Origin: Nemopilema nomurai
Lineage: Eukaryota > Cnidaria > Scyphozoa > Rhizostomeae > Rhizostomatidae
Reading direction: 5' to 3'
Assembly (NCBI GenBank): GCA_003864495.1
Contig: ML133486.1
Coordinates: 1,016,059 to 1,080,058 of the forward strand
DNA length: 64,000 bases
How positions within the stretch are numbered: the stretch's first letter is position 1; every line of letters starts with the position of its first letter. Both the position numbers and the translations under genes were made by a program. Positions 12,807 to 25,297 of the stretch are shown piece by piece. The notes beneath the pieces were generated by a model that worked only from the letters and a program-made list of their open reading frames with translations, made no database searches and had not been told where the DNA came from.

Positions 12807-15800
12807 TTATTTATCGACTTTCATGTCATCAAATTTCTGGACAACATCTTCCTTTTTACTTTCGACTTTTTTACTCGCCTTGGCCTTTCCTTTCTTTTTC
12901 TGCTCTTCGTCTATTGGTGCCGGCTTAACGAACTCAATGAAATCCATATTGTTGGGCATGAGTGGTTGAAGGGCCTTCGGAATTTGTATCCCAGTTTCGG
13001 TTTGGAAGTTCTCCAAAATACAACAAATGGTACGGGTCGAGGCACACATTGTTGCATTCAGCATGTGACATATTTCCGCCTACGGAATAAAATAACTTTT
13101 CAGCACAGACGCTCTTTAAGCAACAGTCAGCTTGATCGGCGAACATTTTCAAAGGCAGTAGATACAGAGGCGACTAGTTAGTTGATTGTGCGGTTTTTCT
13201 CAAAGCAATGTCTATGAATCAAGAGAAAGATGAGCGGCGCTTATTCTATTCCCTTTGACTTCTGCTACAGCGTATGTCAAATTGCAATATCAATCGAATC
13301 TTCCATTACAGATAAGAAGACCCTGCAAACTCGGTAAAACGTTAGTGAAAATCCTCGATTCACTTACATTCGAGATTCGATCACATGTGTTCTTGAGCCC
13401 ATAATTTGAGAGGCAACTTTGAGGGCAACTTTAAAGAAGCCTTTTCTGGGTCAGTTGATCTTGGTATTTCTTAAGCATCTCCAAGGTAGAGTAGGCAACA
13501 TAGCCCATCGTAGGCTAGCAAGAATAATCGACTAGACATAATCGAGGGCAGACGTCTTTGCAGCATATCTTCGTCGGATGGCCCATTTACAATTTTGCCT
13601 GATTAAATGCACCACCTTTTCAGTTTTGCATCGAATATGCTGGGTTTAAAATGTCAGGGTCCTCATTTTTTGGGGAATAGTCTCATAGGTACGTGATTAA
13701 AAACCAAAACATGCTAGAATCGCCGCTATTTGCTGGCTAGAGTTGCCGTTTAACAAAGGATTTTGATCAGGCCTTTGGCTAACTATTAGAAATCTTCATA
13801 CTGCATCAATGAAAATGGTCAATAAAACGCAGAAGTAAACTTGGATCGGCAAGCAAAGCTTTAGACGTTATGTTTTTTAAAAGCACAGTATGTATAAACC
13901 TAGCAAATCAACAATTCTAGCAAATGCTTAAAAACTTGCAAGTCGAAAGTGTGAAACATTGGTGGTCAATGGGTTTGGAACTTTGCACAACTGCGAGGCC
14001 ATGATTCCAGCTCTTACGAAACGTCTTTGCAGTACGACCGGGGGCTTTAATGGCGTTGGGAATTATACATGTGCAGATTTATTTGACAATCAGATTAAGA
14101 TCATTTGGTATTTCATCAAATCTTACTGCTGCCGATAGCATTTTCCAAATGGTAAAACTGATTGGTGCTGATTTATTGGAAAACTCTTTAACTATGTAAT
14201 AGTCTTGTCCAAGTATTCACGGAAACATTTGAAATTAGCTTATAGAAGCAAACCATTATCAACCAAGACATCACTTACATACCAAGTCTTAGAAAAATTG
14301 GCTTTCAGGAAAACTTGCAGTGGTTACACCTAGTTATCTGAGAGCTCTATGAAACCTTTTTCTCTGCAATGATTCAGCTGTCTTCTTGTAAGGAAAGACC
14401 TTGGGCGCTTAGGGTGCAGTTTCTCTTCACATCACCCGATATCGACACCCTGGCAGTTAAAAAAGTTGAAACTAGTATCGTTAGCATAACTTGTGCTACC
14501 TATTTCAAAATTCCTTTCCCCAACTCATTGCTTTATAAGTTCAATTTAATTTTTCTATTTCAGTATCTAACGGTGAATAGGTATGGAAGGGACAAAAGTA
14601 TTTCGGCCTCGAACCGGCTATATTTTGTGGAACACAATGGTCTTTTGTCAACATCCTTTAATGATATTGTATTTCGTGGGAGGGCAATTCAATTTATTGG
14701 TATCGCTCAGAATAGAGGTCATCTATTCCTGCACCTATTCCAGAGGACATCTATCTCCGATCAGCTGAAAAACTTGCTCAGCAATGTTCAGTACTGCGCC
14801 GTTCATTGGTGCTTCAACCAATCAAACATACTCCTCAACATCACCCGAGCCTTCATAGGCGCCTGCGCAATTCCCGTTAGTGATACAATTTCCGGCTCAA
14901 ACTAGGCATGCGCGAGTTGAACAAACCTGATAAAGTGGTCAAACGAGCCTAACAACGCTCATCAGCACCTCGTGGTTCATGACTTTGTCAACATTGTTTG
15001 TCGCGACTAAACACGGCTAAGAAAAACTCAACAAGACTGCACACGGGACATCAAGTGGTCAAACGAAGGGAACTTTTCTCTGAGCGGACATTTTGAATGC
15101 TCAATTCTAATGACCAGAGCTATAGCAATCGCGCTTCTATTCAAAAGGAGGGAGGGGAAGATGGCACCTCATTTCCAATCGGTGATGGTGAATAATTTAA
15201 ATACAATCACAAGCATATAGTTCTCACTTGGTTTACAAACCTAAAAAAATTAGACTGTCCTTATGATAAATTTTTATAAAGATTTTAGGCATCAAAACCG
15301 AATCCAATCGCAATTTATTACTTTGACTGTAGATGGTTGTTGAATCAGCTACTAGCACACTAGCGAAAAATCAACTGGCAACAGCGACTTGTAGCTAAAC
15401 GCACAACTTAAAATCTCTACTGCATCTTTTCTATAATGAAAGAGACTTTTGATGACCTTCCTCAAAACACAGTCATTATTACCATTGCCACAGGCTCACA
15501 GAACGCTGTTATCTCAGGGAAAAGGCACACACCCTCTCCTGCTGACAAAGTTTATATTCACTTTAGCTAACTCAGGGTCTGAGAGTGATTCTTTGTATGG
15601 TCCTTCTTAATATTAATTTTTTTTAAATGTTTGAGACCTGAATGCGTATCTATAGTGAACATTACAAGTTCTAGGACACTGCTGAACAGCTGTAAGTTCA
15701 CTGCTCACTTAATTAAAATGAATTTGTTCAAGCTAATTGAAAATTTTGACACAGTAGGTGACATCTGAGCATTTGTGCTAAAAACGCATTCTTGCAGATT

Positions 15801-18800
15801 GTGCAAGTAATTCTGGGTTTCCTGTTGCGTTGATCTACTCTGAACTGTACCATATGTCGCTGCCAAATATCACATCTAAGCTATATGTCGTTGCTTCTAA
15901 TCCGAAGATAATAATTACGAGAACGGGCTAAAATATTCGGACCCTTCCAAACGAAATAGAGGCCTCTCCATTGCTGGAATTTGACTAAAGACAGCTGAAG
16001 ATCTTTACAGATGCATTAAAGCAGGTACAGGCCTGTGAAAATCAAAACAGGCATTCTTGTTGGGCAATGCGGATTTGATGGAGCAGGTGTTGGCTGAAAT
16101 TCGCAATTATCGATGTTGTACAATCGATGAACGCTGAGTGATAGTAATAACTATTATGCTAAGCGGGAAACACGTGTTCAAGCAAAAGAATGTTTGACAG
16201 TTTGCAGTATGCATACAGATAAAGAGATTGGAAAGAAGAAGAAGAGTTCCATACAGAAAAATCTTGAACACTGTCGATAACTCACCTTTTCGTTCATTTT
16301 ACGCACTTGGCCAAATCGGACCATTAGTCGCCTTGCTTGGTAATCTGTGCAATTCGAGCAGGAACAGAGTTCTCGGAAAGCACCGCTTCCGGGAAACCAA
16401 GCTTCCAGATCGAGTTTCTTGGCAGCAGCATTATTCAGGGCACCTGACAATAGAAAGATTGCATGTACAGCGTACGAAAAAATACTCGAATCTTGTTCTA
16501 TATAATAAGCTTTAAAAAAGATGCAAACTCATATCAAAAATGTTTTTCAAACAATACTTTACGAACTATTTTCAAACATTACATAATAAGGCTTAGAGAG
16601 AACAAAAGCTTATACCAGGTGATTGGAATTTCAAACTCGATATTAAAGACGAAATTTGAGCTTGGGGTTCCCTTGAAGACAATGAAAATGTTGAGGAACA
16701 AGACCAATAACTTGGAAGACTATAATCAACTTCAAGAAAATTCCACCCAGATTTCACCCCTTTATTGCGTAATTAACAATATATATAATGTGAAATATTT
16801 CGAAAACTTAAAAATGACTGACCATGAGCTACTGGCTAGAGCATGCAAAATACATCCACGATATATTTCTGAGCAAATAATGACATACAACCCATTTATA
16901 ATCACTTGTGAATCAGGAGGTTATCATTCTTGAATATAGAGGTTATCACTTATGAATCAAGTAGTTGTCACTGATGAATCAAATGCATATCACCCAAGAA
17001 TCATACCTGATACGATATTGACCACTCTATATGGAATTTCAAGTTCTTGGTAAAACTCCTCCGCATTTTTGCACATTTCTCCCATCATCTTCCAGGATTC
17101 GCCATCCTGTGGCGAACATATGACAAACTGCTCAACCTGAAAGGAAGAAAAGGTCATAAGCCAAAGTCCAGAAAGGTTTTACCACTAAACATTACGCTGC
17201 CTTTGCAAGCCTCTTCTACCGATCTGACAACCCAATATATTCTTAAGGTTACGGTAAACCTTTTGAACACGAAAATTGGTTTTTCCTTCCTAAATGGCAA
17301 ACTGTTCATGGAATCTGGGTAAACTATATATCATTCGATGCACAAGATTGTGGCGAATCCAGCCAGATTAAAATTATTGGCAAATAATGTTAAATGTTTT
17401 TTGCCATGCGAATTTATTGCTCAAAAAGTGTACCACCTTCAAAAGCTATTTTGTACCCTTGCGTTTGAGGTAGCAAAATCTGACTTATACCAGCAGGAAG
17501 TGCAGATCCTAAGCTACCAAAGTGTGTCCCAGATTTTTAAATTTTTTCTCTTCTTGAAACTATACGCTGTCAAAAATTGGCAAACATTTTTCTACCCTCC
17601 TGCGGCTGTATTTGGATATAAAAGACGGACGAGAGCAAATAAAAAATTTTGAGACACTCTTTGTTTGCCTAACCTCTGCCCTGGCCGTGTGCAAATTTTC
17701 GAGCCATTCAATTGGTTCCTTGGGCACAAAATAGCTTTTTCGTACCTGTATGTTGAGGAATTTTGAGTCCAGAGAAAACGGGATTTTACTGATCGAACTT
17801 GCAAGATACACATCGGGATCATATTACCCACAATGAAATCCGGGTCATATAGTTTAGGCTTTAAGACCAATTAGCCTCTTGAAATAAACACAACAATTCG
17901 TGGATGTGCCATACTCTCATACAAACTACAAGAAGCAGAACAACGATAATCGGCTTAACAGGTCGAGCGATATTAAAACCGAAGCTAGAAACTTTGATAA
18001 GGAAATTATGGAAAACTTCGTTTATATGAGATTTTCGCCATTTTCAAAACTTCCTCTAGTTTAAAACATGGTATAATTATGTTCCTTATTAATTCGGCTA
18101 TCAGAATGTGAAGAAATCGAAAAATGGATGTTTTCATCTAGAAAACGTTTACCGTAACCTTAAGTAAACTACTACCCTCTAAAACATCAAGGCGAAGGGT
18201 CTCTCTCTCGGACACCTTTACCGTGAAATACGAGCATAATCACGTACTGAAATGCCAGGGCGTTGGCATATTCTGTTGTTGAAATTTTCGGTGAGAAAAG
18301 CTTTACAATAAGGTTAACAGAAAAAATGTCACATCCTAATAGGCTCAAAATATCTAGCTAAAAAATAGGGAAACTGACCGATGGTCCCGAATTAAAAACA
18401 ATATGTTTCATGAAGTTGTAAATATTGTCAAAAGGATCAGCATGGTACTGTTATATTCTACAAAACTTCTGAAACTTCCAAAAAAATTGGAGAGGGGCTA
18501 ACTTTTGGACGCGTGTGCCAAATCTGATCAAAGTAACCATAGTATCAACTCATCTAACTTTTTTGAGTCCCAGATTGCAATTCATCTTCGGCGGGCCCTT
18601 GAAATCATTATAACCATAACATACGAAAGTAACACACAACTGCCCATTAAACCTCCGGAATCATTACCTTCTCGAACTGGTGGACTCTGAAGATGCCGGT
18701 CGTGTCTCGACCGTGTGATCCAACCTCCTGTCGAAAACAAGTCGATATTCCGCAGTACTTGACAGGCAACGACTTGGGGTCCATCCACTCGTCTCGGTGG

Positions 18801-21800
18801 TATGCAGCAATCGGCTGCTCGCTCGTTGCAATCAGGTACTTCTCTTCGACAGTCGCATCCTCTGCTTTCTCGCTGCCTTTCCCAATCACCTAAACAAGAC
18901 GGTACACTATATCACCCTCGATGAATAAACACAATAGAATAGCACCTTCTGCACGTTTAGAATTGTGGATTTGGTTCGTTGTGGATTTGGTTCGTTAAGA
19001 TTGCTAAAAGTCCTACAGCATTACAAACATACTAAACGTCCGCAGGTATCATGCAGTGGGAATAGTGAAAAAGTATACTGGTTGAATGGTATAAAAGTAT
19101 ATATGGAACAGAAAATGGTTGTTGATGAACTTTTGACGAACTCCAGTGAACAAAAAAGACTTTTGTTGAACACCAGTGAGAATATCGCATACCATTCAAC
19201 AAACAACCATGATATCTACATATGTAGGCAGTACCTTGTAAAGTTCTTCATCGAACTGACTCAACTGCGCAACTTCTTGCATCACCTCTTTACGCATAAA
19301 GAACGGGGTATACAAGGGAGTGTATCCATTGGCAACAAGCTTACGTGTTGCTAGGGCAACTAAAGCTTGCTGAAGCAGTACTCCGGGGCCCTAAAATCGG
19401 TAAGCACAAAATAAAAAATATCCCATTGAATGAAAATCATAGCTGACGAGTGATGCAAAGTGGAGACGAACGAGCAAGCACTTCAGGAGAATAGCCGCCT
19501 GTTACAACTCTAACGTCTCTTCTCCATTTGCATATATGGGTGATTAAAAATGATATTTTCAGATAAAATCAAAGCAAATCAAGTTCAAACAAACCAAGTT
19601 TGACGCTCAATAAAGCACTGATAAAGTATACACCAGCCTGACAACCTTTATGGAGTGCCATATTTTCATGACCTTGTGAGGGAATGAAGGTTCAGTGTGG
19701 ATCCTGATGCACGGAATTCATTTCAAAACTCGACAATCGCGAATAGTATACACAAATGAAGCTTCGTGCGTCTTCCGACTGATTGGTAAGTATGAACAGG
19801 GGTAATAAAAATGACCGGTTGAACTTCGTGAGCCCCTTCATTGAGACCATAAAGGAAACAAAAATGTATCTCATTACCTTAAGGAAATACCCTCGTCCAC
19901 CTGAAACAACAGAGCCTCGTTCATAGTCAACACCATCAATCATAACAAGAAGGTCGACATGCGAGTATTTCTTTCGTGTCTTACAATCACCAACAATTTT
20001 CTCAATTCCATTTTCGTCCTAAAATCACAGATAAATACATTTAGTCAAACATAATTAGCAGTCAAACTTATGAAATCATAGACATAAATACAGGCCTATT
20101 CGCGACCACATCAGCAGCCATGCAGATCTAATTACCCAAGCTTCTAATCGCTCGTGCAAAAAATTAAATTTTGTGACACCACACTCTGTGAATTTTGGAA
20201 ATATTCCATTTCTCGTCAAAATTGGTGACATTCCTGTTTTCATTAAATACATTTCTGTATCAGTTCAAAATTATTCTGTATTTTATATCTGTTTCATCAA
20301 ATTGTTTGTAAATATCTGTGCTTTTTCTTGCTCATTAGATAATTGACCTTCATTAATCACTAGGGTGCTCACATGATCTATATATATCTCACAAAAAGGA
20401 CTGAAAGAATATGGTACAAAAGCATAAGAATGGAGCATGTGATCATGTGAGTTTCTTGACAAGTGTTTTTAAATGCTTGGTGATCAGGAACCAACTTTTA
20501 TTCCATCTTATCCTTCAACTACATTGCAAACATTTAAAATGTGGAAAACTACAAACACTAAAATTATGACCTTTTGCCATGGCTTAAATATAGAGAGTGA
20601 AATATAGAAATCTTATAATGTCTCACCTCATTATTGCTTATAACACATGTCTCATGCAATAGATTTCCAATTTCGAATAGGGTTACATTTCTTTCCTTCT
20701 CACAGTCATGTAAATCTTGATCTGTTTTTGTAATTGCATCATCAAGAAGAACTCTAACTTTCTTTATCTGATTAACAGTCAGTGCCTGCAATGGTATGGT
20801 AAAAGTTAGTCATAAAAATCTAGGTACAATTTCAAAGTTTGCTGAAGATAGACTAAAACCAGTGTTAGGTCAAAACAGACTAAAATCAGTGACAGAATAG
20901 AGTCAACTAACCGTTAATTTTTCTGCAGTTAAGTCAGCCAGTTGGTCAGAAATATCTTTGCTTACTTCACTGTCATCGCCCACAGGTTCTTTTTTCTATC
21001 AATAAAAAAAAACACATTACATTACTTGTCAACACAAAGATTGCAAGATGAAAATCATGATATGAAATTTACACTACTGTTCAAAAAGTCTTGGGACGAT
21101 TCGAAGTTTCAAAAGACGCTTATGATGAAAGCTTTAAAAACATGCATTTGGTCTAGTCTTATTAAGGATGACAACCAGCTATTTCCATGAAACTTTCATA
21201 AGACATTGTTCATGTTTTGAAGTATTTTAATTTCACCACATTATTCGAAAAAGATAAACCGTAAAAATTCTCTAGGCCAGTAACATAAACATGGAGGTTA
21301 TCAAACGTTGTGTAATATCATACAAGAAGCGTCTGGAAATTATCTTTTATAAAAATAATGGTAAAAGCTAGCAAGAAACTGCATCAATTGGGGGCTGCTC
21401 AAATAATGCAGCTTTCGCTGTATGCAAAAAGTTCTTTAAATTTAGGATCAAAAACAGGATACATCTCGTCCAATTTGCCAGAAGGTCAAAGGGCAGAGGT
21501 TTAAAATTCTGATTTGTAATGATTAAAGAGAGCTGAAATTCTGCAACTTGTTGATGCTTTTTTTGCATTATTTAGACAATTTTAAAGGATAATGCTAGTG
21601 TTTCAAAAGATACATTTTTTGCTCGCCTTAAATTGTTTTCATTGGCCAGAAGATTCGAAAATTTGAATCATCCCAAGACTTTTTGAACGGTAGTGTACAA
21701 AAAACAGAAACAAAGTGTATTTGAATTTTACACACAATCTTGCATAATAAAAAACTCCAATTTTAATTATTTCAAATGTTGCAAAAACAGGTGAAAAAAT

Positions 21801-24072
21801 AGGTGACACAATGGAAGGCTACACACTACATATTACTAAAAATATCTCACGATGGAAAAACTAACAAGCACTGCCAAAACAGATACTCATAATCTGTTGC
21901 TTCTTCTAAGCAAATATTTTCTATGCATCAAAAGGAATAATTAACCTTTCAATGTGGATTGAAGAAAACAGAGTGCTAATCACACATCTTGTGTTAAAAT
22001 TCTTGCCAAGGTGTGAATATCATATGTTTCTTTAGTTGACCTAATCAAAGTGCATGAAGTCACAAAGGATCCATGTTCCCAAGAGACATTTGATGAACAG
22101 TTGGAATTTCAGATATAGTGTTTTATTACAACTCTGGTTGCAAGCTTTTTATTGCCAAAATTTGGTGATAAAGACCATCTAAACAAAATTTCTGCTTGAG
22201 ATTCACAAGAGCACATTAAAGACAGATGGTTGATTTTGATTATGTTGTTTGCCTTGTGTGGAAAACTGCAACATTCTATTTGCATCTGTCACTGCAGGCA
22301 ATCATAAACACTTCATATGGTCAGCACAATTCTGAATTTCGCGAAAAAATCTGTTTTTTAAGAAAACATAAACAGTGGTCCTAAAATTAGAAGTAAACTC
22401 AAAATCTTGCAACAACCAAAGGATCCATTTGAGAGGAGGTTAGAATCATACTTGACTTGTCAATTCAAAACGTGATTGTTTTAGAAAATGTGACTCATCT
22501 CCAGTGATTTATTTTGCCTCAACCACTACACAACAGTTGAGCTATGTTTATGGGGTGAATTTTTACAAATGATGTAAGAGAAAAGGAGACAATGCATAAT
22601 AAAGTTGTGGTATGCATGTGGTCAGACATAATGAGTGATGAACCTGAAAAAGCTAATAAGGGGGGCATTTGTTCAGGCAAATATGATTTAGGATCGGAAA
22701 TCCATGGCAATCATAATTTATTAGGATCCATATATGATATCTTAATAAGTAATCAAACTTAATCATATGAGCTTTATAGTAAAAAAGCACCTTCATTTTG
22801 CTACCAATAGTTTTGCTACAAAGATTTTTCAGCTTGTTCCAATTGTCTGCATCAAAGCGCACTAAAAACACAAGAAAACAAAGGCATGAGGGTTTTCCTA
22901 AACTATAAACAAAACAGAATGTTTCATGTAATTGTCAGAATGCAAAAATGGGATAGCAATAAAGTTTCTAGTGGTCTTCTGTGAGGATGAATAGCAATAA
23001 GAACTTCAGGACATTCTTGAGGATGAATTAGGATAAAATCTTACTCACACTTCTATCAAACTTACCCAAACTTACCACTTACTGTTGAAAAATTTGTCTG
23101 TCATCATGAGTGAGGGCTTTTAAGGGGTCAATGGGGAAAAAGATCCCTGTATACATTTGTCAAAAATAGTAAAAATTTCATATGAATAAAAACAGAATGA
23201 GAAAATATGAATAAAAACAGAATGAGAAATGACAGCAACAGTCAGAAAACTTAACACTTTGGCCCAGTTGCAAAGTTTTGAAAAAACCCACAAAAGTATG
23301 CAAAACCTGGGATATGTTTATTTTAGAAATATTGAAGTCCAACAGAAGATTTTATCACTACAGAGTTGTTTATGACTTCAAGGTTTGAAACTATAGATCA
23401 GAAGATGACATTCAAGGAAGTCCACATGGAATTCTTAAAAAAATCAACTGAACATAAAGCAAATGATGTCCATTAAATTTTTAACAAATATCTTTTAGAC
23501 CTTTCAGTATTACAACTGTCTTTTTGAGACTGTCTCACCTTACAGCTTGTATAAACAAAGGTTCCCTGTGATATCAAATAACTGTCTTCAAAGAATGTGT
23601 TGCAAAGCAACATCTTAAATTTTTGGCCGTATAATAAGAGGAGCACCCTACTCTTAAACTATTGGAGGTGGATGTTAATGAAACACAATGAAATGAAATT
23701 TACTTAAAAAGATTAGGTATCTTCTGTTAGTTTCTCCGGGCATCCTTGGAGGACTTGGCGTTGGGGCAGAGGGGCCTATTATCGGGAGTGATTTCGCAGG
23801 TTTAGCATGATCAAGTAAACGTAATTTTATTCATATCATATCAGGCCAGTAAGACGCCCCAGAATCGTTTAAGATCGATGCAACATTTTCATAATACGGC
23901 GTAAAGCTTGCAAATTTAAAAAAGTGTGACTCTTACGTCTTCGCCATTTTCCATCAAGCTCTGTTACTTTATCTATCATTCCTGTATCCTTGAATCTTTT
24001 TCGCTGGTTCTCCTTGATTACATCAGGGTCACCTCCCTTGTCGGGCCTAAACAAGTCTAGATCGAGCACCAT
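12807..24072 (-). CDS. SARS1: Cytosolic seryl-tRNA synthetase, ten exons
   Basis: Charges tRNA-Ser with serine (class II synthetase, cytosol). Exons on the minus strand: 24072-23937, 22861-22791, 20995-20912, 20785-20627, 20018-19878, 19390-19235, 18889-18668, 17136-17007, 16443-16286, 13079-12807. All have GT-AG borders and matching phases and give 509 residues, against 514 in human. The start is the ATG at 24072, giving MVLDLDLF as in the family. The N-terminal tRNA-binding arm is residues 1 to about 150, motif 1 lies near 215-235, motif 2 is [20 protein letters not shown] (about 300-320), motif 3 is [20 protein letters not shown] (about 385-405), and the serine-site ATSEQP is present. A lysine-rich tail ends the protein. 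The coding frame is intact. The gene is divergent from the phosphatase gene. Confidence 0.95.
13080..16285 (-). other. Last intron of the seryl-tRNA synthetase gene
   Basis: A 3.2-kb intron between the exon carrying motif 3 and the terminal exon. It contains a 178-codon open frame on the plus strand (14,369-14,905) that matches nothing I know. I see no transposon ends or RNA gene. Confidence 0.55.
16901..17004. repeat. 22-base tandem repeat, about 4.7 copies, touching a splice donor
   Basis: Units begin at 16901, 16923, 16945, 16967 and 16989, and share a pattern close to ATCACTTATGAATCAAGTAG. The last, partial unit runs into the donor site of the seryl-tRNA synthetase exon ending at 17007. 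On the gene's own strand the array therefore starts within the first few intron bases. The copies have diverged by several bases each, so the array is not recent. Confidence 0.75.
18965..18996. repeat. Tandem duplication, 16-base unit twice
   Basis: The unit GTGGATTTGGTTCGTT occurs twice in direct succession inside an intron of the seryl-tRNA synthetase gene. The two copies are identical. Confidence 0.75.
21072..21695 (+). mobile_element. Deleted Tc1/mariner-type transposon in a seryl-tRNA synthetase intron
   Basis: Inverted ends of about 30 bases start CACTACTGTTCAAAAAGTCT on the left. On the right the complement of CACTACCGTTCAAAAAGTCT ends the element. Each end is flanked by TA, the duplication typical of this superfamily. 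At 624 bases it is too short to encode a transposase. From the ATG at 21291 a broken frame with in-frame stops resembles the N-terminal helix-turn-helix of Tc1 transposases ([16 protein letters not shown]). It is a non-autonomous remnant lying between exons 2 and 3 of the synthetase gene. The family name is inferred from the ends and target site. Confidence 0.75.
23181..23230. repeat. Tandem duplication, 25-base unit twice
   Basis: Two adjacent copies of a 25-base unit starting TATGAATAAAAACAGAATGA differ only in the last base. They lie in the first intron of the seryl-tRNA synthetase gene. Confidence 0.8.
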
Positions 24073-25297
24073 GTTTGCTGCAGATAAAAAGACCTGTCGT
24101 ATGCTATTTCGTTTTATTCCTGTTACAGTGATATTTCCTTGTAGCCTGCTTTTTACAAAGAGATTAACATATAGCATCAGCAGACAGAAAATACTGTAAG
24201 TATGTGCAGCAGGCCACAACCTTTCAGGGCAAAGCTGGACAGCTCTACAACGTGGCTTATTGAAACAGCCTCACCTTCGATTTGCATAGGTCATGGAGGT
24301 TTCGCGTATGACGTCATGAAGCCTGAAGAAAAATTAATCGGATAAGAAAATATTTATTGCAAAGAAGCTTGAATCATTAAAGGAGGAATTAATTTCAAGA
24401 TAGCATACTAATGAACTTAGGTAAACAAGAGTGCTTTAACAAAACAGCTTTCATCACGTGTAGGCTTATAACGTATATACGTACATTCTATCATTGACTA
24501 TGATTCTATTCGTAAACTCTTTTAAAAACTCGCAAAAGTACAGGCATCAGTCGAACAACCAGAACTCTATGAAAGAAAAGTAAAAGATAAGAATTTCAGA
24601 AATAATTGAACCTATTACTCACTTGTTTCCCGGAGAAGTCCAATGCTGATTTTGGTATATGAACATGTTGCATAACTTCATGTTCACATCATTTTTTCCA
24701 ACTAGCTCATAGTTACAGCATTCCTAGACATTCCTTCTAGGCCGTTATACATTCATTGTTATGCCATTTGTACATGTAGGCATTTAGCTAGAATTAATGG
24801 GTAATTTAACTTTCTTGGTACATTGGGGACTGCATTCAAATTAACTATTTAAGAGAGAAAGAAAAATCTATAGAAAACCTAAAAGTCGCCACATGATTTG
24901 GAAATAGAATTACAAACTATGTCTACTTGAAAAATATTTACAAACACTTATATACTCGTTGCATAAAGGAATGACCACAATGTCCCTAGGCTTGGTCTTT
25001 ACCCCCGTCAAATTTTCCTATTGACGAGCTTCCTTTATGATGACATTGATCCTTTCAAACAAGTTCGCATGGTTTTGAATTGAAACCCATGCCACAAATG
25101 ACTTCACCTTGGCAAAGACCGATCCCACTGATTATCCTTTGTTACAAGCGTCTTCTCGTAATTAGCAACCAATAAAAATATTTTCCTACAAATTCATTGT
25201 GTACAACCATTTGTTTCGCTTTATTGCACCCAACTCCCCGCTAATGCCTATCAGCGTACTTGTGTGTTCGTCTCACTTGGGTTCGCCGTAAACAGAC
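24073..25297. promoter_or_regulatory. Divergent intergenic region between SARS1 and the receptor phosphatase
   Basis: The start codons of the two genes face away from each other across 1.2 kb, so both promoters should lie here. The clearest site is a perfect CRE palindrome at 24309-24316. The phosphatase start codon at 25298 sits in a good context (ACAGACATGG). I saw no convincing TATA box. Confidence 0.5.
24309..24316. promoter_or_regulatory. CRE palindrome TGACGTCA upstream of seryl-tRNA synthetase
   Basis: A perfect 8-base cAMP-response element, the binding site of CREB/ATF factors, lies 237 bases upstream of the synthetase start codon. A role in driving this housekeeping gene is inference. 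A given 8-base word is expected about once per 65 kb by chance, so position is the main argument. Confidence 0.5.

Noticed and set aside
12534..13181. 215-codon open frame on the plus strand
   Set aside because: It lies antisense to the last seryl-tRNA synthetase exon, which is unmistakable on the other strand. The frame is a shadow of that coding bias.
14369..14905. 178-codon open frame on the plus strand, and a protein-like but stop-broken reading on the minus strand of the same stretch
   Set aside because: It sits inside a synthetase intron, has no recognised similarity and no splice or poly(A) support. The minus reading has several stops. At most it is an old repeat relic.
16463..16933. 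156-codon open frame on the plus strand
   Set aside because: AT-rich intron sequence of the synthetase gene with composition-driven Asn, Lys and Ile. No motif is recognisable.
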